From the NCBI GenBank assembly GCA_964017185.1, contig OZ024880.1:39026329-39090328 (forward strand): a stretch of DNA of 64,000 nt, given 5' to 3'. Made by a program: the position numbers and the translations under genes. Below are positions 21,278 through 33,252 of this stretch, piece after piece. The stretch is from Rugalucina vietnamica. Taxonomy: Eukaryota > Mollusca > Bivalvia > Lucinida > Lucinidae. The notes beneath the pieces were generated by a model, which ran no database searches, was not told where the DNA came from, and saw only the letters and a program-made list of their open reading frames with translations. Each line of letters starts with the position of its first letter. Position 1 is the first letter of the stretch.

Positions 21278-21799
21278 AAATAAAACATCAAATTCAACAT
21301 TTCAAGTACAACAGTTTAAACGCCCCAGACATCAGTTTCTCAGTCATGTCGGATCGGAGACACAGCTTCCTTTGCAGTGACCGTTTGTGTGACTGTACAG
21401 GTCACTTTGTGTCGGAGCTGGTCGAAAACTGTATGCGTTTCAAGTTACAAAGTCAAAGTGTTATCATCCTATATGCATATGCGAAAACATTATTCTATAC
21501 TAAGCACAAAACGGAACACGCATTTATCATAAATTTGTATTCTAGTCAAAATGTAATAGATTTTCAAAGTCTAATTCTTAAATTGAAAATGCTGCTAATT
21601 TTAAGAGAAAAAGATACTCTAATTATAAAGTGTAATTGGTTCTATAAAATTAGGCCGTACGACTAGCCAATCCTTAAGGAAAGGCTAATCGTACAGAGCC
21701 GTATCTTTAGCCTGTATTGGCTAGGAATACGCGCCCGTATATTTAGCCTATATTGGCTAGGGATACGGGCCCGTATCTCTAGCCACTGCCTTGTTTATA

Positions 21800-22531
21800 T
21801 CATTCGGTAGATATAACAAGCCATTTTTAAAATCTAAACTTTTTTCAAAAGTTTTAACATCAGATAAAAATTCAATTTTTTCGGAAAATAATGGTGTTTG
21901 AATTATTAAAATCCATTCGTTATTAAGCGAGATATGCACCTTTGAACTTTACTACTATTCCGAAAACCATCTGTCAAAATCAATTGATTTTTACAGGTAA
22001 ACCCAGTTCACAAATATGTGTATCGCGTATACCGGTCAATGCACTATAATGGGAAATCCCGTGAACAGGTATTGACTTCTAGAGCAAAGCACAGAAAAGC
22101 GCATGCGTCAATGTTGCAAAATTTAGTTGTTTTTTTTTTGTTGTTGGGAAGGCCCAAATCTATCGTTCTGCGCAGGTCCGAAGAGGTCCGATTTAAAATG
22201 AGGCGAGATACATGTGTTCAAAGTTCACCAATCTTTAGGCTTCATTTAGTCATGTGCTATATGAGACATTGAAAGATGTTTTTTGATTGGATCATAGATG
22301 AGTTTCTTCTGCGTCATATGGTCTAAAAATATTCAAAATCTGATCACTGCAAGATATTTTTAAATTAATTTTGAACACACGACACAGCGGGTCAGCATAA
22401 AAATGGCGTCACGCTTTTGCTGTAAAGTCGAAACGATCTTTGACCTTATTTCCTGACTAAATGCATCAATCAATGCCAATAAAAAATAGATGCAAATAAA
22501 GAAAAAACATTCCGCTACAAAACTAATGTTT
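21800..22531. other. No gene seen
   Basis: AT-rich sequence with short uninformative ORFs. Confidence 0.5.
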
Positions 22532-23420
22532 ATGCCCCCAACTTTGAAAAAGTTGGAAGGGCATATTGCTTTCGGCTTGTCTGTGTGTGTGTGGGTGGGT
22601 GGGTGCGTCTGTTAACTTTTGAACGGTGAATGCTAGGGTTTTGAAATTTCATATGCACATTCCTCATGAAAAAATAGTTGACCCGTATTTTTTTTCATGT
22701 CCGAGTTATGCCCCTTTTCTGAGTTACGTCCCTTTGAAAACAAAATTTGAAAATCTTGTGTGCAAGATATCTCAATAAGTATTTAAGCTAGAGCCTTCAT
22801 ATTTGGTATATTGGTTGGGTCTGAGGAGTAGATCACCTGATTAACTTTTGAGAACTTTACCGCAAATTTTGACAAAATTACGGAATTTTGAAATTTTGAT
22901 TATTTTTCAGTTTTTCAGTGAAATTTGAAACTTTTGAACAGTGAATGCTAGGGTTTCGAAATTTCATATGCACATTCCTCATGAAAAAATAGTTGACCCG
23001 TATTTTTTTTTCATGTCCGAGTTATGCCCCTTTTCTGAGTTATGTCCCTTTGAAAACAAAATTTTAAAATCTTGTGTGCAAGATATCTCAAAAAGTATTT
23101 GAGCTAGAGCCTTTATATTTGGTATACTGGTTGGGGCTGAGAAGAAAATTACCTGATCAACTTTTGAGGACTTTCCGTCAAATTTTGACAAAATAACTCA
23201 ATTTTGAAATTTTTACTCCATTTTAACTTGTCGGCATAAAGCTTACATTCTCTGTTTCTGGATCGAGGTCAAAACAGAAGCAACCGAACAGTTTCTACAG
23301 GAAATTAAATTTCACTTCATTCAAATGAAATAAACAAACCCTACAATTTGCCAGTTTAAGGACAAACATACAGTTGGGGGGGAATGGGGGCATAGTGTTT
23401 TACAAACACCCATTTCTAGT
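22532..23420 (+). mobile_element. Hairpin-headed array element, family W
   Basis: The 5' head hairpin is ATGCCCCCAACTTT/AAAGTTGGAAGGGCAT. It is followed by a TGTG/GGGTGGGTGCGTCTG simple repeat, then two copies of a 314-bp unit (AACTTTTGAACGGTGAATGC at 22616; similar at 22930). The 3' end has GGGGGCAT (inverse of the head), the hairpin GTGTTTTACAAACAC and TTTCTAGTTT. Non-coding. The layout is shared with 25451, 29558, 44264 and 45919. Confidence 0.75.
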
Positions 23421-24389
23421 TTCTTTAAATTTTATCTCTTTTATCAGCTTTGTAATGAGCGAGTTTTCTGAGCGAACTTTGCATGTTGACAGATAGGCCG
23501 GCCATTATTGATCGATACCGTTGTCATTACTACATTCGGAACTCCTTGCCTAATCAAAAATCAATGAACTCTGATTGGACGAGGCAGTTCAGATTGTGTT
23601 TACATTTGCTATGCGCATGCGCACAGATCCAGAGATAACTCCGATTACCTGGATTGTCTCCCCTTCTGGTGGGCAGAATGTGCCGATCTTCATATAAACA
23701 CATTATGATATAGGTTCAGTTTGTCGCTTTATTTGATAGAAATATCAAATAAAAACTTTGTTTAAAGACAATGGATAAATAAATAAACATCTTAAATTGT
23801 AAGTTCCAGCCAATTTCACCTTTTAAATTATATTTATGTTATTTTTGGGGTCAGATATTGTGGAAATATTGTCAATAAAGGAGGTATTTTAATTCAATAA
23901 AATCTATCAAAAAAATCAATGGAAATCTTATAAAAAAAGACTACTAATTCGTCAAATATGGGTTAGATAAGTAAATCAACAATTCTCAAATCTATATACA
24001 TGTGAAAAACATGGAATTGGGCGAAATAATTAACACAGACTTTCCATACGCCACTATGGCCAATATTGATGTTTTGCCACCCACCGGAATTGGTGTTCGA
24101 TACCGGAAAATAGTAACATTGTCTGATGACGTAAGCTTTGTACTTGTCTATATATCGGAAATGGCTAAAGGTACAGTATAGATAAAAAATTGATAATATA
24201 ATATTTTCAGGTGAGTTTTAAGTTGAAGCATTGCATTATATCATAAATCACGGAAAGAGTTCTTTGGTAGACAATTTTTTCAACTGCAAATTCTAACATA
24301 GAAAGCGCAAGTGTTAGAAAATGTGTGTTAGAAAATGCACTGACGTGGAGAGCCACAATGCAGCGCTTTGATGAAGGCATGTAACCCAA

Positions 24390-24390
<1 letters not shown>
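23421..24390. other. No gene seen
   Basis: AT-rich, low-copy-looking sequence without a recognisable ORF. Confidence 0.5.
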
Positions 24391-24460
<70 letters not shown>

Positions 24461-24461
24461 C
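24391..24461 (+). repeat. GATA microsatellite
   Basis: About 17 uninterrupted ATAG/GATA units. Confidence 0.97.
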
Positions 24462-25075
24462 TCTCACTCCTGTCCCTCGAGATTTGAAGTTCTTGCCGCT
24501 GTGAATACACCTGAATGTAACTTCATAGTATTTTAGTCTTTCGTTCAACTTATACGAAATACACACTTGTGCCTTTTCTACACTTCTATCTCATTCATAG
24601 AACTCCACGCTTTCAGCATTCTAATAGCGCTCAGAAGCACTTTCAAATGCTTGAAAGTTTTCAACTTTTTGCCCAGTATGAAAGTATGAGCCATTCTAAT
24701 GGTATGAATCAAGATTTGCATGTTTTAAAATTGTACGGCAATTGAATTGAGTTTTATATTGCAGTTACTTACTTAACCGTACCAAAAGTTAAAAGCATTT
24801 GCCGAATAATAATTGGCAAATCAAACAATGCCAATGTCTTACTTTAGGGGTTTAGCAGTAGGACAAAATAAATCAACACTTCACTACTGTTTTGTTTGTT
24901 GTTCGCACATTGAGGCGCGTATTGATGGTTAAGCAACTAATTTAGGCTAATATCATCTTGTTATTATCTTCACGCTTCGTTAGAAACTTTCATACTGCCA
25001 GTTGGCTTTATATCCTTTGATGTCGGTTAAATAATTGTAGATAATGGTGATAATGCACAAACACACTAATTTTTA
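24462..25075. other. No gene seen
   Basis: No domain-bearing ORF or obvious repeat. Confidence 0.5.
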
Positions 25076-25450
25076 TAGTGTTTCCCCTAGCCACTTTTAC
25101 TATGGTGCCGCGCCATGCCTTTTTTTCCAGCGCCATGCCTTTTTTCCCAGCGCCTTGCCCTTTTTCTGAATCTACATTCTGTGCCCTACATTTTGGTAAA
25201 AAGTTTGTCAAAATCAGACAAAAAATAAGGAAGTTACAAGATTTTTTGTTGGAAGTCTGCAGGAACAAATTTGGCAAAATTTATTATCATGACTTCCACA
25301 GTTGTTGATTGCTTTAATCCCTTGTTTATTGTCATTTTATTGCAGTGGCAAATGTGGATAATTACTTATCCCAATTTCACACCAAATGAGCTGTTAATCA
25401 GAAAAGGTGTGAAAATTGAATGTCTTACTTGGTAATAAGTGTGTCATTTT

Positions 25451-27470
25451 TAGCTCGACTGCACGAAGTGCATAGAGCTATTGCAGTCACCCCGGTCGTC
25501 CACGTTCCCGTTCCCGTGCGCGTGCGCGTCACACTTGCGTTAAAGTTTTCTAGAAGTCCATATCTTGAGAACCACTTATCAGAAAGCATTCATACTTGGA
25601 CCATAGATACCCTGTAGGGTTAGCTTTCATTCCATGGCATCGGGCCCCTGGGTCCAGGCCAGGGGGTGGGGCTGGAGGTTAAAATCTAGAACACCTTCAA
25701 AAATGGCAATTCTTGTGTTAAAGTTTTCTAGAAGTCCATATCTTGACAACCACTCATCAGAAAGCATTGATACTTGGGCCATTGACACCCTGTAGGGTCG
25801 GCTTTCATTCCATGGCATCAGATCTCTGGGTCCATGCCAGGGGGTGGGGCTAGAGGTTAAAATCTAGAACACCATTAATAATAATGGCTTTTCTGTGATA
25901 TAGTATTCTAGAAGTCTATATCTTGAAAACTTTTTATCAGAGGGCTTTCATACTCGGACCATAGGTACCCTGTAGGGTTGAGTTTCATTGCATGGCATCG
26001 GATCTCTGGGTCCATGCCTGGGGGGTGGGGCTGGAGGTTAAAAACTAGAACACTGTAAAAAATAGATGTACTGCTGTGTAACTTTAACAAGGAGTCCATA
26101 TCTTGACAACAACTTATCATAAAGCATTCATACTTCATACACTTTAGGTTCCATGACGTCGGACCTCTGGGTCGGAGTCAGGGGGGTGGGGCTAGAGGTC
26201 AAAATCTAGAACTCCCCGAATTTTTTTTCTTTTTATTTCTTAATAGAAACAACTTAGGAAGATGGTTGGTCATTCATCTTTTGACTTTGTGACACTGACT
26301 TGTGTGTCATGACGGTAAGGGTCGGTTGACCTACTTTCCATGGTTCAGTGATTTTGCCTTATATCTTGACACTCAATTAGTATATTTTCTTACTTCTTTC
26401 AGATTATGAGTGAGTACGACCAGGCCTTTGACCCCAATATACTTATAGGTCACTGTGACCTAATTTCACGGTTCAGTGATTTTGCCTTATATCTTGACAC
26501 TCAATTAGTATATTTTCATACTTTTTTCAGATTATGAGTGAGTATGACCAGACCTTTGACCCCAATATACTTATAGGTCACTGTGACCTAATTTCACGGT
26601 TCAGTGATTTTGCCTTATATCTCAGTACCCAAATGGTTTATGAACAAACTTCTTTCAAAGTATGTTTGCATATGACAAGACCTTTGACCCTGAAGTAGTC
26701 CTAGGTCACTGTGACCTAATTTCACGGTTCAGTGATTTTGCCTTATATCTTGACACTCAATTAGTATATTTTCATACTTTTTTAGATTATGAGTGAGTAT
26801 GACCAGACCTTTGACCCCAATATACTTATAGGTCACTGTGACCTAATTTCACGGTTCAGTGACTTTGCCTTGTATCTCGGCACTCAAGTGGTTTATGAAC
26901 AAACTTCTTTCACACTATATTTGCGTATGACAAGACCTTTGACCCTAAAGTAGTCCTAGGTCAATATGACCTAATTTCATGGTTCAGTGATTTTGCCTTA
27001 TATCTCGACACTCAGTTGGTATTTTTTCATACTTCTTTCTGATTATGAATGAGTATGACTAGACCTTTAACCCAAGCATACTTATAGGTCACTATGACCT
27101 AATTTCATGGTTCAGTGATTTTGCTTTATATCTCAACACTGAATGGGTATATGATCATATTTCTTTCACATTATGAGTAAGTATCACTAGACCTTTGACC
27201 CTGAAATACTTATAGGTCAGTGTGACCTTATTTCACGGTTCAGTGATTTTGCCTTGTGTCTTGGCACTCAGTTGGTATATGAACACACTATAACTATAAC
27301 TATAAATCTTAGGTAGTTATAGTTAACTTTGATGGTTCAGTGATTTTGTCTTATTGCATCAAGGCAAAAAGATGTATGAGCATAATGCTTTGGGTTACTG
27401 GTCGGGTTTGGCCTTATGTTTGACAAAGATCAGAAGCAGTCGAGCACGCTGTCCTGCGACAGCTCTTATT
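25451..27470 (+). mobile_element. Hairpin-headed array element, family V
   Basis: The head TAGCTCGACTGCACGAAGTG folds with CATAGAGCTA. A CCGGTCGTCC/GTGCGCG simple stretch follows, then two different tandem arrays: about 178 bp x4 (25539-26225; TTTTCTAGAAGTCCATATC) and about 128 bp x8 (26300-27350; GGTTCAGTGATTTTGCC). The end has GCAGTCGAGC (inverse of the head GCTCGACTGC), the hairpin GCTGTCCTGCGACAGC and TCTTATT. No coding capacity. Confidence 0.82.
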
Positions 27471-27497
27471 AATAATCAATAGTTTACGGCTGTGTAT

Positions 27498-29556
27498 AAA
27501 ACCTGTAACCGAACCAAACCGAACCGAACCTACGGAAATTACCGAACATATCCGGCCGAACCTACGGAAATTATCGAACATCCGGACCGGACCTATGGCA
27601 ATTATGATCTTTCGATACCGGGAATTAATTGCATTACCTGTTAAAATGACCAAAATTTTGAAGTTCAAGCACTTATTTCACTATTTACAAAGGGTTTTAT
27701 GTAATTTTACCGCTAAGTTAAGCTTAATGAAGGATCATAAAGGTTGTTTGTTTATTTATTTGTTTGTTTTTTAAGTATCTATATTATAATGGCGTATTTT
27801 CTTTTCCTTTCCTATTGTAATGGTGCTGTTGTATTTAATACTTCAAAGATTTTACTTAGAGCAAAGGCTTTCTATACACAGTGAACCCCTGCTGTGATGC
27901 ATGACCACCTTCACTGAATAGCTGATGATAATCCTTCTGTATCCAATTTCTGTTAATAAACGCAGGTGTCACTTTCATAATCATGTCTTTATTACGATAA
28001 AGACTGTCTTTCACGCCCTTGTCAAACATAGCTAATTATCGGATTGATATCGCGATTATTATTCTTTTAATTGATACTATAATGTCAATTAAGTTTAACA
28101 AACAATCCAAATAACAAAATCATACAAATTTTGATAAAAAAAAAAATGTTTATGAAACACTATGTCCCCAACAGATACGTCACTTTCAAGATGTAACCGA
28201 AAAATGAAAAATTATAATTCATATAACCTGTTAACCGAACTGGGCCCGAACTTGTTAGCCGAGCTGTGCCCGAAATGTAAACCAAACTGAGGCCGAACAT
28301 GTTTACCTAACTGGGGCCGAACCTGTAAACCGAACTGGGGCCGAACCTGTTGACAGGTTTGGCCCCAGTTCGGTAAACATGTTCGGCCCCAGTTCGGTTA
28401 ACAGGTTCGATCCCAGTTCGGCCTCAGTTCGGCTAATAGGTTCGGTTTACACGTCTGACCCAGTTCGGCTAACAGGTTTGGTTAGCAGGTTCGGCCACAG
28501 TTCGGTTAGCAGGTTCGGCCACGGTTCGGTAAGCAGGTTCGGCCTCAGTTCGGCTAGTTCGGCCACAGTTCGGTTAGCAGGTTCGGTCACAGTTGGGTAA
28601 GCAGGTTCGGCCACAGTTCGGTGCCACAGTTCGGTTAGCAGGTTCGGCCACAGTTCGGTTAGCAGGTTGGGCCACAGTTCGATTAGCAGGTTCGGCCACA
28701 GTTCGGTTAACAGGTTCGGTGCCAGTTCGGTGAAAGTGTTCGGTCCAAGATCGGCTAACAGGTTCGGTCCCAGTTCGGCTAGTTCGGCCACAGTTCGGTT
28801 AGTAGGTTCAGCCACAGTTCTGTAAGCAGGTTCGGCAGTTCGGTTAGCAGGTTCGGCCACAGTTCGGTTATCAGGTTCGGCCACAGTTCGGTTGGCAGGT
28901 TTCGGCCACAGTTCGGTTAGCAGGTCCGGCCACAGTTCGGTGAAAGTGTTCGGCCCAAGTTCGGCTAACGGGTTCGGTCCCAGTTCGGCTAACAGGTTCA
29001 GCCTCAGTTTGGTTTACATGTTCGCACTCAGTTTGGTTTACATGTTCGGTTAACAGGTTCGGTCGCAGTTCGGTTTATATGTTCGGACCCAGTTATTTAT
29101 TTATTTTATTTTATTTTATTTCGATTATTTATTTATTTATATATTTATTTATTGCTGTATTTAGCCGTATACAGTTTGAATTCCCGAGCTGTCCACGTTT
29201 TTCACATGAGATCTTGCAAATAAGAAACTAGTTGCATGAAAATTACTAATGACCCGGAAAATCAATTCCGTCATTCATTTAAAGAACGTATTTTGTATTT
29301 TGATTTTCTTACTTTGTGTTTATCGGTTTCGTATCAAGTACTCCTTGCATTTATATATAGGCCCTAAGAATCGCTTTTCCATACATCTACCTTTTATTTT
29401 TCCAAATTAAACCGGTATTGATGCTAAATCTCGGTATCGATATATCGGCATTTTCCGTAGGTTCGGCCCGGAACGTACGGTATTTCCCGTAGGTTCGGTC
29501 GGGTAAGTTCGGTAATTTCCGTAGGTTCGGTTTGGTCTGGTTCGGTTACAGGTTTT
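27498..29556. mobile_element. Inverted-repeat element filled with a 24-bp minisatellite
   Basis: The ends are AAAACCTGTAACCGAACCA and its inverse, with about 50 bp of further matching CGAACCTACGGAAATTACCG. The interior at 28227-29095 is a degenerate minisatellite of AGTTCGGTTAGCAGGTTCGG type, inverted in its first part. The right end abuts the next element directly. The ORF spanning the minisatellite is a by-product of the period being a multiple of three. Confidence 0.8.
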
Positions 29557-29557
29557 T

Positions 29558-30450
29558 ATCGCACCTGCTTATAGCAGGGTGCGATATAGGAGTTCAAATT
29601 TCCGTCCGTCCGTACGTTCGTTCGTTCGTCCGTTCGTTCGTCCGTTCGTCCGTCAACATTTACGTCGAAGTTTAGTTTTCTCGACATCAGAGATAGCTGC
29701 GAGTCTGAAACCTTGCATAGTAATTGTCCCTGACATACCCTTCAAGCACGCACCTTAACCCGGTGCCCTTGACCTATATTTCATGGTCCACTGACTTTGA
29801 AAATAGTTACGTCGAAGTTTTGTCAACATTTACATCGAAGTTTGGTTTTCTCGCCATCAGAGATAGCTGCGAGTCTGAAACCTTGCATAGTAATTGTCCT
29901 TGACATACCCTTCAAGCACGCACCTTAACCCAGTGCCCTTGACCTATATATTACGGTCCACTGACTTTGAAAATTTTTACGTCGAAGTTTGGTTTTCTCG
30001 CCATCAGAGATAGCTGCGAGTCTGAAACCTTGCATAGTAATTGTCCTTGACATACCCTTCAAGCACGCACCTTGACCCGGTGCCCTTGACCTATATTTCA
30101 CGGTCCACTGACTTTGAAAATTTTTACGTCGAAGTTTGGTTTTCTCGCCATCAGAGATAGCTGCAAGTCTGAAACCTTGCATAGTAATTGTCCTTGACAT
30201 ACCCTTCAAGCACGCACCTTAACCCGGTGCCCTTGACCTATATTTCATGGTCCACTGACTTTGAAAATTTTTACGTCGAAGTTTGGTTTTCTCGACATCA
30301 GAGATAGCTGCGAGTCTGAAACCTTGCATAGTAATTGTCCTTGACATGCCCTTCAAGCACGCACCTTGACCCGGTGCCCTTGAACTATATTTCATGGTCT
30401 GTTGACTTTGCCCGATGCAGGTGCGATATCGACCTCCGCGGAGTTCTTGT
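29558..30450 (+). mobile_element. Hairpin-headed array element, family S, copy 1
   Basis: The head ATCGCACCTGC/GCAGGGTGCGAT hairpin is followed by TCCGTCCGTTCG repeats. About five copies of a roughly 150-bp unit follow (AAGTTTGGTTTTCTCGACATC, CCTTGCATAGTAATTGTCC). The 3' end has GCAGGTGCGAT (inverse of the head), the palindrome CTCCGCGGAG and TTCTTGT. The second copy is at 44264. Confidence 0.85.
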
Positions 30451-31317
30451 ATACATAACCATAGTTTACTTTTTAAAACAAATCTCCAGTGAGGTTATCT
30501 CTTATGTTGACAAGCATGGTTAATTTAGTATTAAAGTAATGTGAGGCAGATGGAAAAGAAATTTTCTAAGTTGTCTCTGGTAAAAGTGAATCCTGAAATA
30601 TGGAAAGTGAGGAAAAAAACAAAAGCTCAAAAGCAAATTTGAAATTACAGAGAAAATATGATGTGTTAAATCTAATGAATGTGCTTAATATGTGCCCTCC
30701 TAGCATGCCATGTGCCACTTAAAAAGTGCCCTTTGGCTTGCCGTCGCGCACTGAAAGTGCCTTTTTGACATGTTGCCGCGCGTTAAAAGTGCCCTTTTTT
30801 AGCAACCTTACCATGCCCTTTTTTTGGGCTGGGGGAAACACTACTCAAATATGACAATTGAAAATTTTGTTCCACGGGGTTAGAAATAAAATTGAAATCT
30901 CACAACGGACATCTATGCCTTAGATGTAAGAAGTCCCTAAATCTCAGATTTGGGACGACGAAATTTTCATGTTATGACTATGGGGCTGAATTTAGCATTT
31001 ATAGGAGAAGAAATATATACTCTTTCGTTTACAAAACAGTTTGGCTGATTTAACAGAATCTAGACAATGCAACTAAATATTTTCACAACCCACCCCATCT
31101 TTGGCAAAAATGAACCATTAGACTTTGAAGTGATTTGCATTTGTTTGTCAACAACACTTTTCAAGCAAACAAATATGGGCTTGTTTGTCATATGAATGCT
31201 GAACAATATCTACACATTGATTGTTTATTGTTTTGTAATTTTAAGTTTGTTTTAAAAGAAATGTTAGCTTAGTGCATAAGATCTTTAATTTACAATCTTA
31301 TAGTTTATTTCTAGGTG
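30451..31317. other. No gene seen
   Basis: Includes the right end of the possible hAT-like element (to 30843) and unique sequence. Confidence 0.5.
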
Positions 31318-31420
31318 TGTTCCCCCCCGGGACCCAGCATGCCCTTTTGTCAGTTTGTGTGTTTTTCACATTCACACATCATATCAAAGTGGCATCCTGG
31401 GTCTAGGGGGGGAACAGGGT
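31318..31420. repeat. Short inverted-repeat element
   Basis: GTTCCCCCCCGGGACCCAG and CTGGGTCTAGGGGGGGAAC face each other across about 60 bp. MITE-sized; no clear target duplication. Confidence 0.65.
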
Positions 31421-32222
31421 CAGCAAGGTGAAAATGTATAATTTCCTGAAATTTTCCATGAACTAAAATAAACACAGTTGTTATGAACAATTTTAAAGAC
31501 ACCAACTGTACAGTTGTAAACATTCATAGTCGTATTTCTTGTCAAACCGGTGTCAGGGTGAGTATATTTAGGTTATGTAGATGTATTTATAGAGATACAG
31601 TACATGTTCAAAAGTAAATTTGCTTTCAATCTATCGTATTGCATTAATGCTTAGAAATGTGAATTCCCAAACTAATGTTAAAATTGACATAAATCATGTC
31701 ATTGACAATAAAAATATGCAAGAACACAATAAATATAAAGAACTAGGCATTTTCGTCTTTGCAAAGGCAGGGTCTTCCAGTCTACGTAGTCATCCAAGTT
31801 TGGAACATTTTCTCATCCAAAAGAAGGTGTTGCTCGTTTGGAACGATGAAGGTGTTATTTCACACTGAGTATCCGCACAGTTGTCGTGTGATTGAAAACA
31901 TAATCTAAACCTGTTCAATTTAGTAGTGGTAGGACGATTAATCATATTCATCGAGCATTACTCACTTTTGGGCTTCCGATTTGATAGTTTTTCCTGTGGT
32001 CAATTAATTGGTTCCAACTTTTAACAGCATTTCAATTTTGCAGTTAGTTTTGATCAATTCATTTTCACTGGTAAAAACACTTCCAGAAGCCTGAAAAGAG
32101 ATTTTTTTTTCCATATTACAGACAGAAGTGGTCATACTTTGGTTCTATTAAAAATGTGGTTGTCTGGCATGTTAAGCTACTCTGTACATGAGAAGGGTCA
32201 TTTGCCACCACTTCTTAAAGTT
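31421..32222. other. No gene seen
   Basis: An 82-codon frame at 31620-31868 shows no domain or splice context and is not supported. Confidence 0.5.
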
Positions 32223-32226
32223 GTAT

Positions 32227-32459
32227 GAGCCACCTCGTGGGAAAACCAACAATGTGGTTTCTGAACAGGCCCGACACAAACCGGCCTGTACAGTCACAGA
32301 AGATGGCTAGAGGCTGGAAATTTTGGATTTAGAAAGTAGAGGAATTGTACTATCCGTGTTGCGAAAACAAAGGCGCTGATCACTTCGCAGTTACTGCGAA
32401 GCTGATCTGTGCCTTTGTTTTCGCCTAAGCAGATTGTTGGTTTTCCCATGAGGCGGCTT
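32227..32459 (+). mobile_element. Family P inverted-repeat element
   Basis: The TIRs GAGCCACCTCGTGGGAAAAC and GTTTTCCCATGAGGCGGCTT are flanked by GTAT on both sides (32223-32226, 32460-32463). A palindromic core is centred near 32393. Confidence 0.9.
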
Positions 32460-33252
32460 GTATGTTTTTCATGATCAAAAATGTTAACTGAAAATTACTG
32501 TCTTCATGGCCATTGAATATAAAATACCCTTTCTGCTTGAAATAATAGTACTGAGAATTTTTTAATAAAAATCTCAGAAAATAAGCTTCATCAAGCAAGG
32601 GGCATTACAACACATGTCCACCCAAAACTACAATTCTAATTCAGAATAAGCATAAATTTTCTGAATGACTGAAAGGGAACTAAAAAGAGGCATTTGACAA
32701 TGAACATGATAATGAACATGATACAGACAAGAAACTGAACAGATAATAGAGTGGTTGTGTAATTACTTTATATAGTTTATACATTTCATTTGATCGATTA
32801 ATGATCAATCATTGGTGACTTACATCTTCTGATGATTGATCATGATTTTTTTTCTGACCCCGACTTCTACAATTTAGTATAATTGTTCAACAACTTGATT
32901 TGTTTTGAAAATTCAATGTCCACGAAGAACTTGTCTGAATCTGATATGAATCTAAATGGTTTACAGGTGTCCCAGTTTATCTTACCCCCTGGACAGCTTA
33001 CCCCCCGGGGGGTAAGCTGACCGCGGTTGGCTTACCCCCCGGGGGGTAAGCTGTCCCGGGAAATCTTGCCCCCACCCTGGATATCTTCACCCCCGGGGGG
33101 CAAGCTGTCCAGGCCGGTTTATCTTGCCCCCCACCCAGTTTCAAGTATTGGTTGTGATTGATTTTTATGCACATTTTTTTAACTATCCAAAAATGAAAAT
33201 GTTGGATTAAGATCACAAGACAAGTTCTAAAAAGTTGTTTTCAGAGTGGCAA

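Larger units (their letters stand above)
16793..21790. mobile_element. 5.0-kb foldback DNA element with 9-bp TSD
   Basis: The left end GGCAGTGGCTAGAGATACGG and the right end CCGTATCTCTAGCCACTGCC are inverted copies. TTGTTTATA lies directly outside both (16784-16792 and 21791-21799). Inside are further inverted pairs: 16815-16945 with 19735-19905 (AAGGAGTCCTTTTCGCG words) and 19903-20035 with 21655-21790. No transposase is visible, so it is non-autonomous. A 9-bp duplication with long modular inverted ends fits Mutator-like or foldback elements; the class is inferred. Confidence 0.85.
25076..30843. mobile_element. Possible hAT-like element split by nested insertions
   Basis: TAGTGTTTCCCCTAGCC at 25076 and GGCTGGGGGAAACACTA at 30827-30843 are 17-bp inverted repeats with one mismatch. 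Subterminal parts on both sides carry CATGCCTTTTTT-like words. Between them lie three later elements (25451, 27498, 29558). TIRs of this wording are typical of hAT transposons, but I find no 8-bp target duplication, so the pairing may be old or coincidental. Confidence 0.5.

Noticed and set aside
21268..21666. 132-codon ORF in the foldback element as a transposase candidate
   Set aside because: It covers family P remnants and an AT-rich stretch; no catalytic motif or zinc finger is visible.
28447..28884. 145-codon ORF with repeated ELWPNLLTE-like units
   Set aside because: It is a translation of the 24-bp minisatellite (period divisible by three), with no start context, domain or splicing.
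29659..30410. Repeated coding-like frames (KGMSRTITMQGFR) in family S
   Set aside because: They arise from the 150-bp array unit; the two family copies do not preserve one common frame.
31620..31868. 82-codon ORF in otherwise unique sequence
   Set aside because: No recognisable domain, splice context or codon signal; the length is expected by chance.
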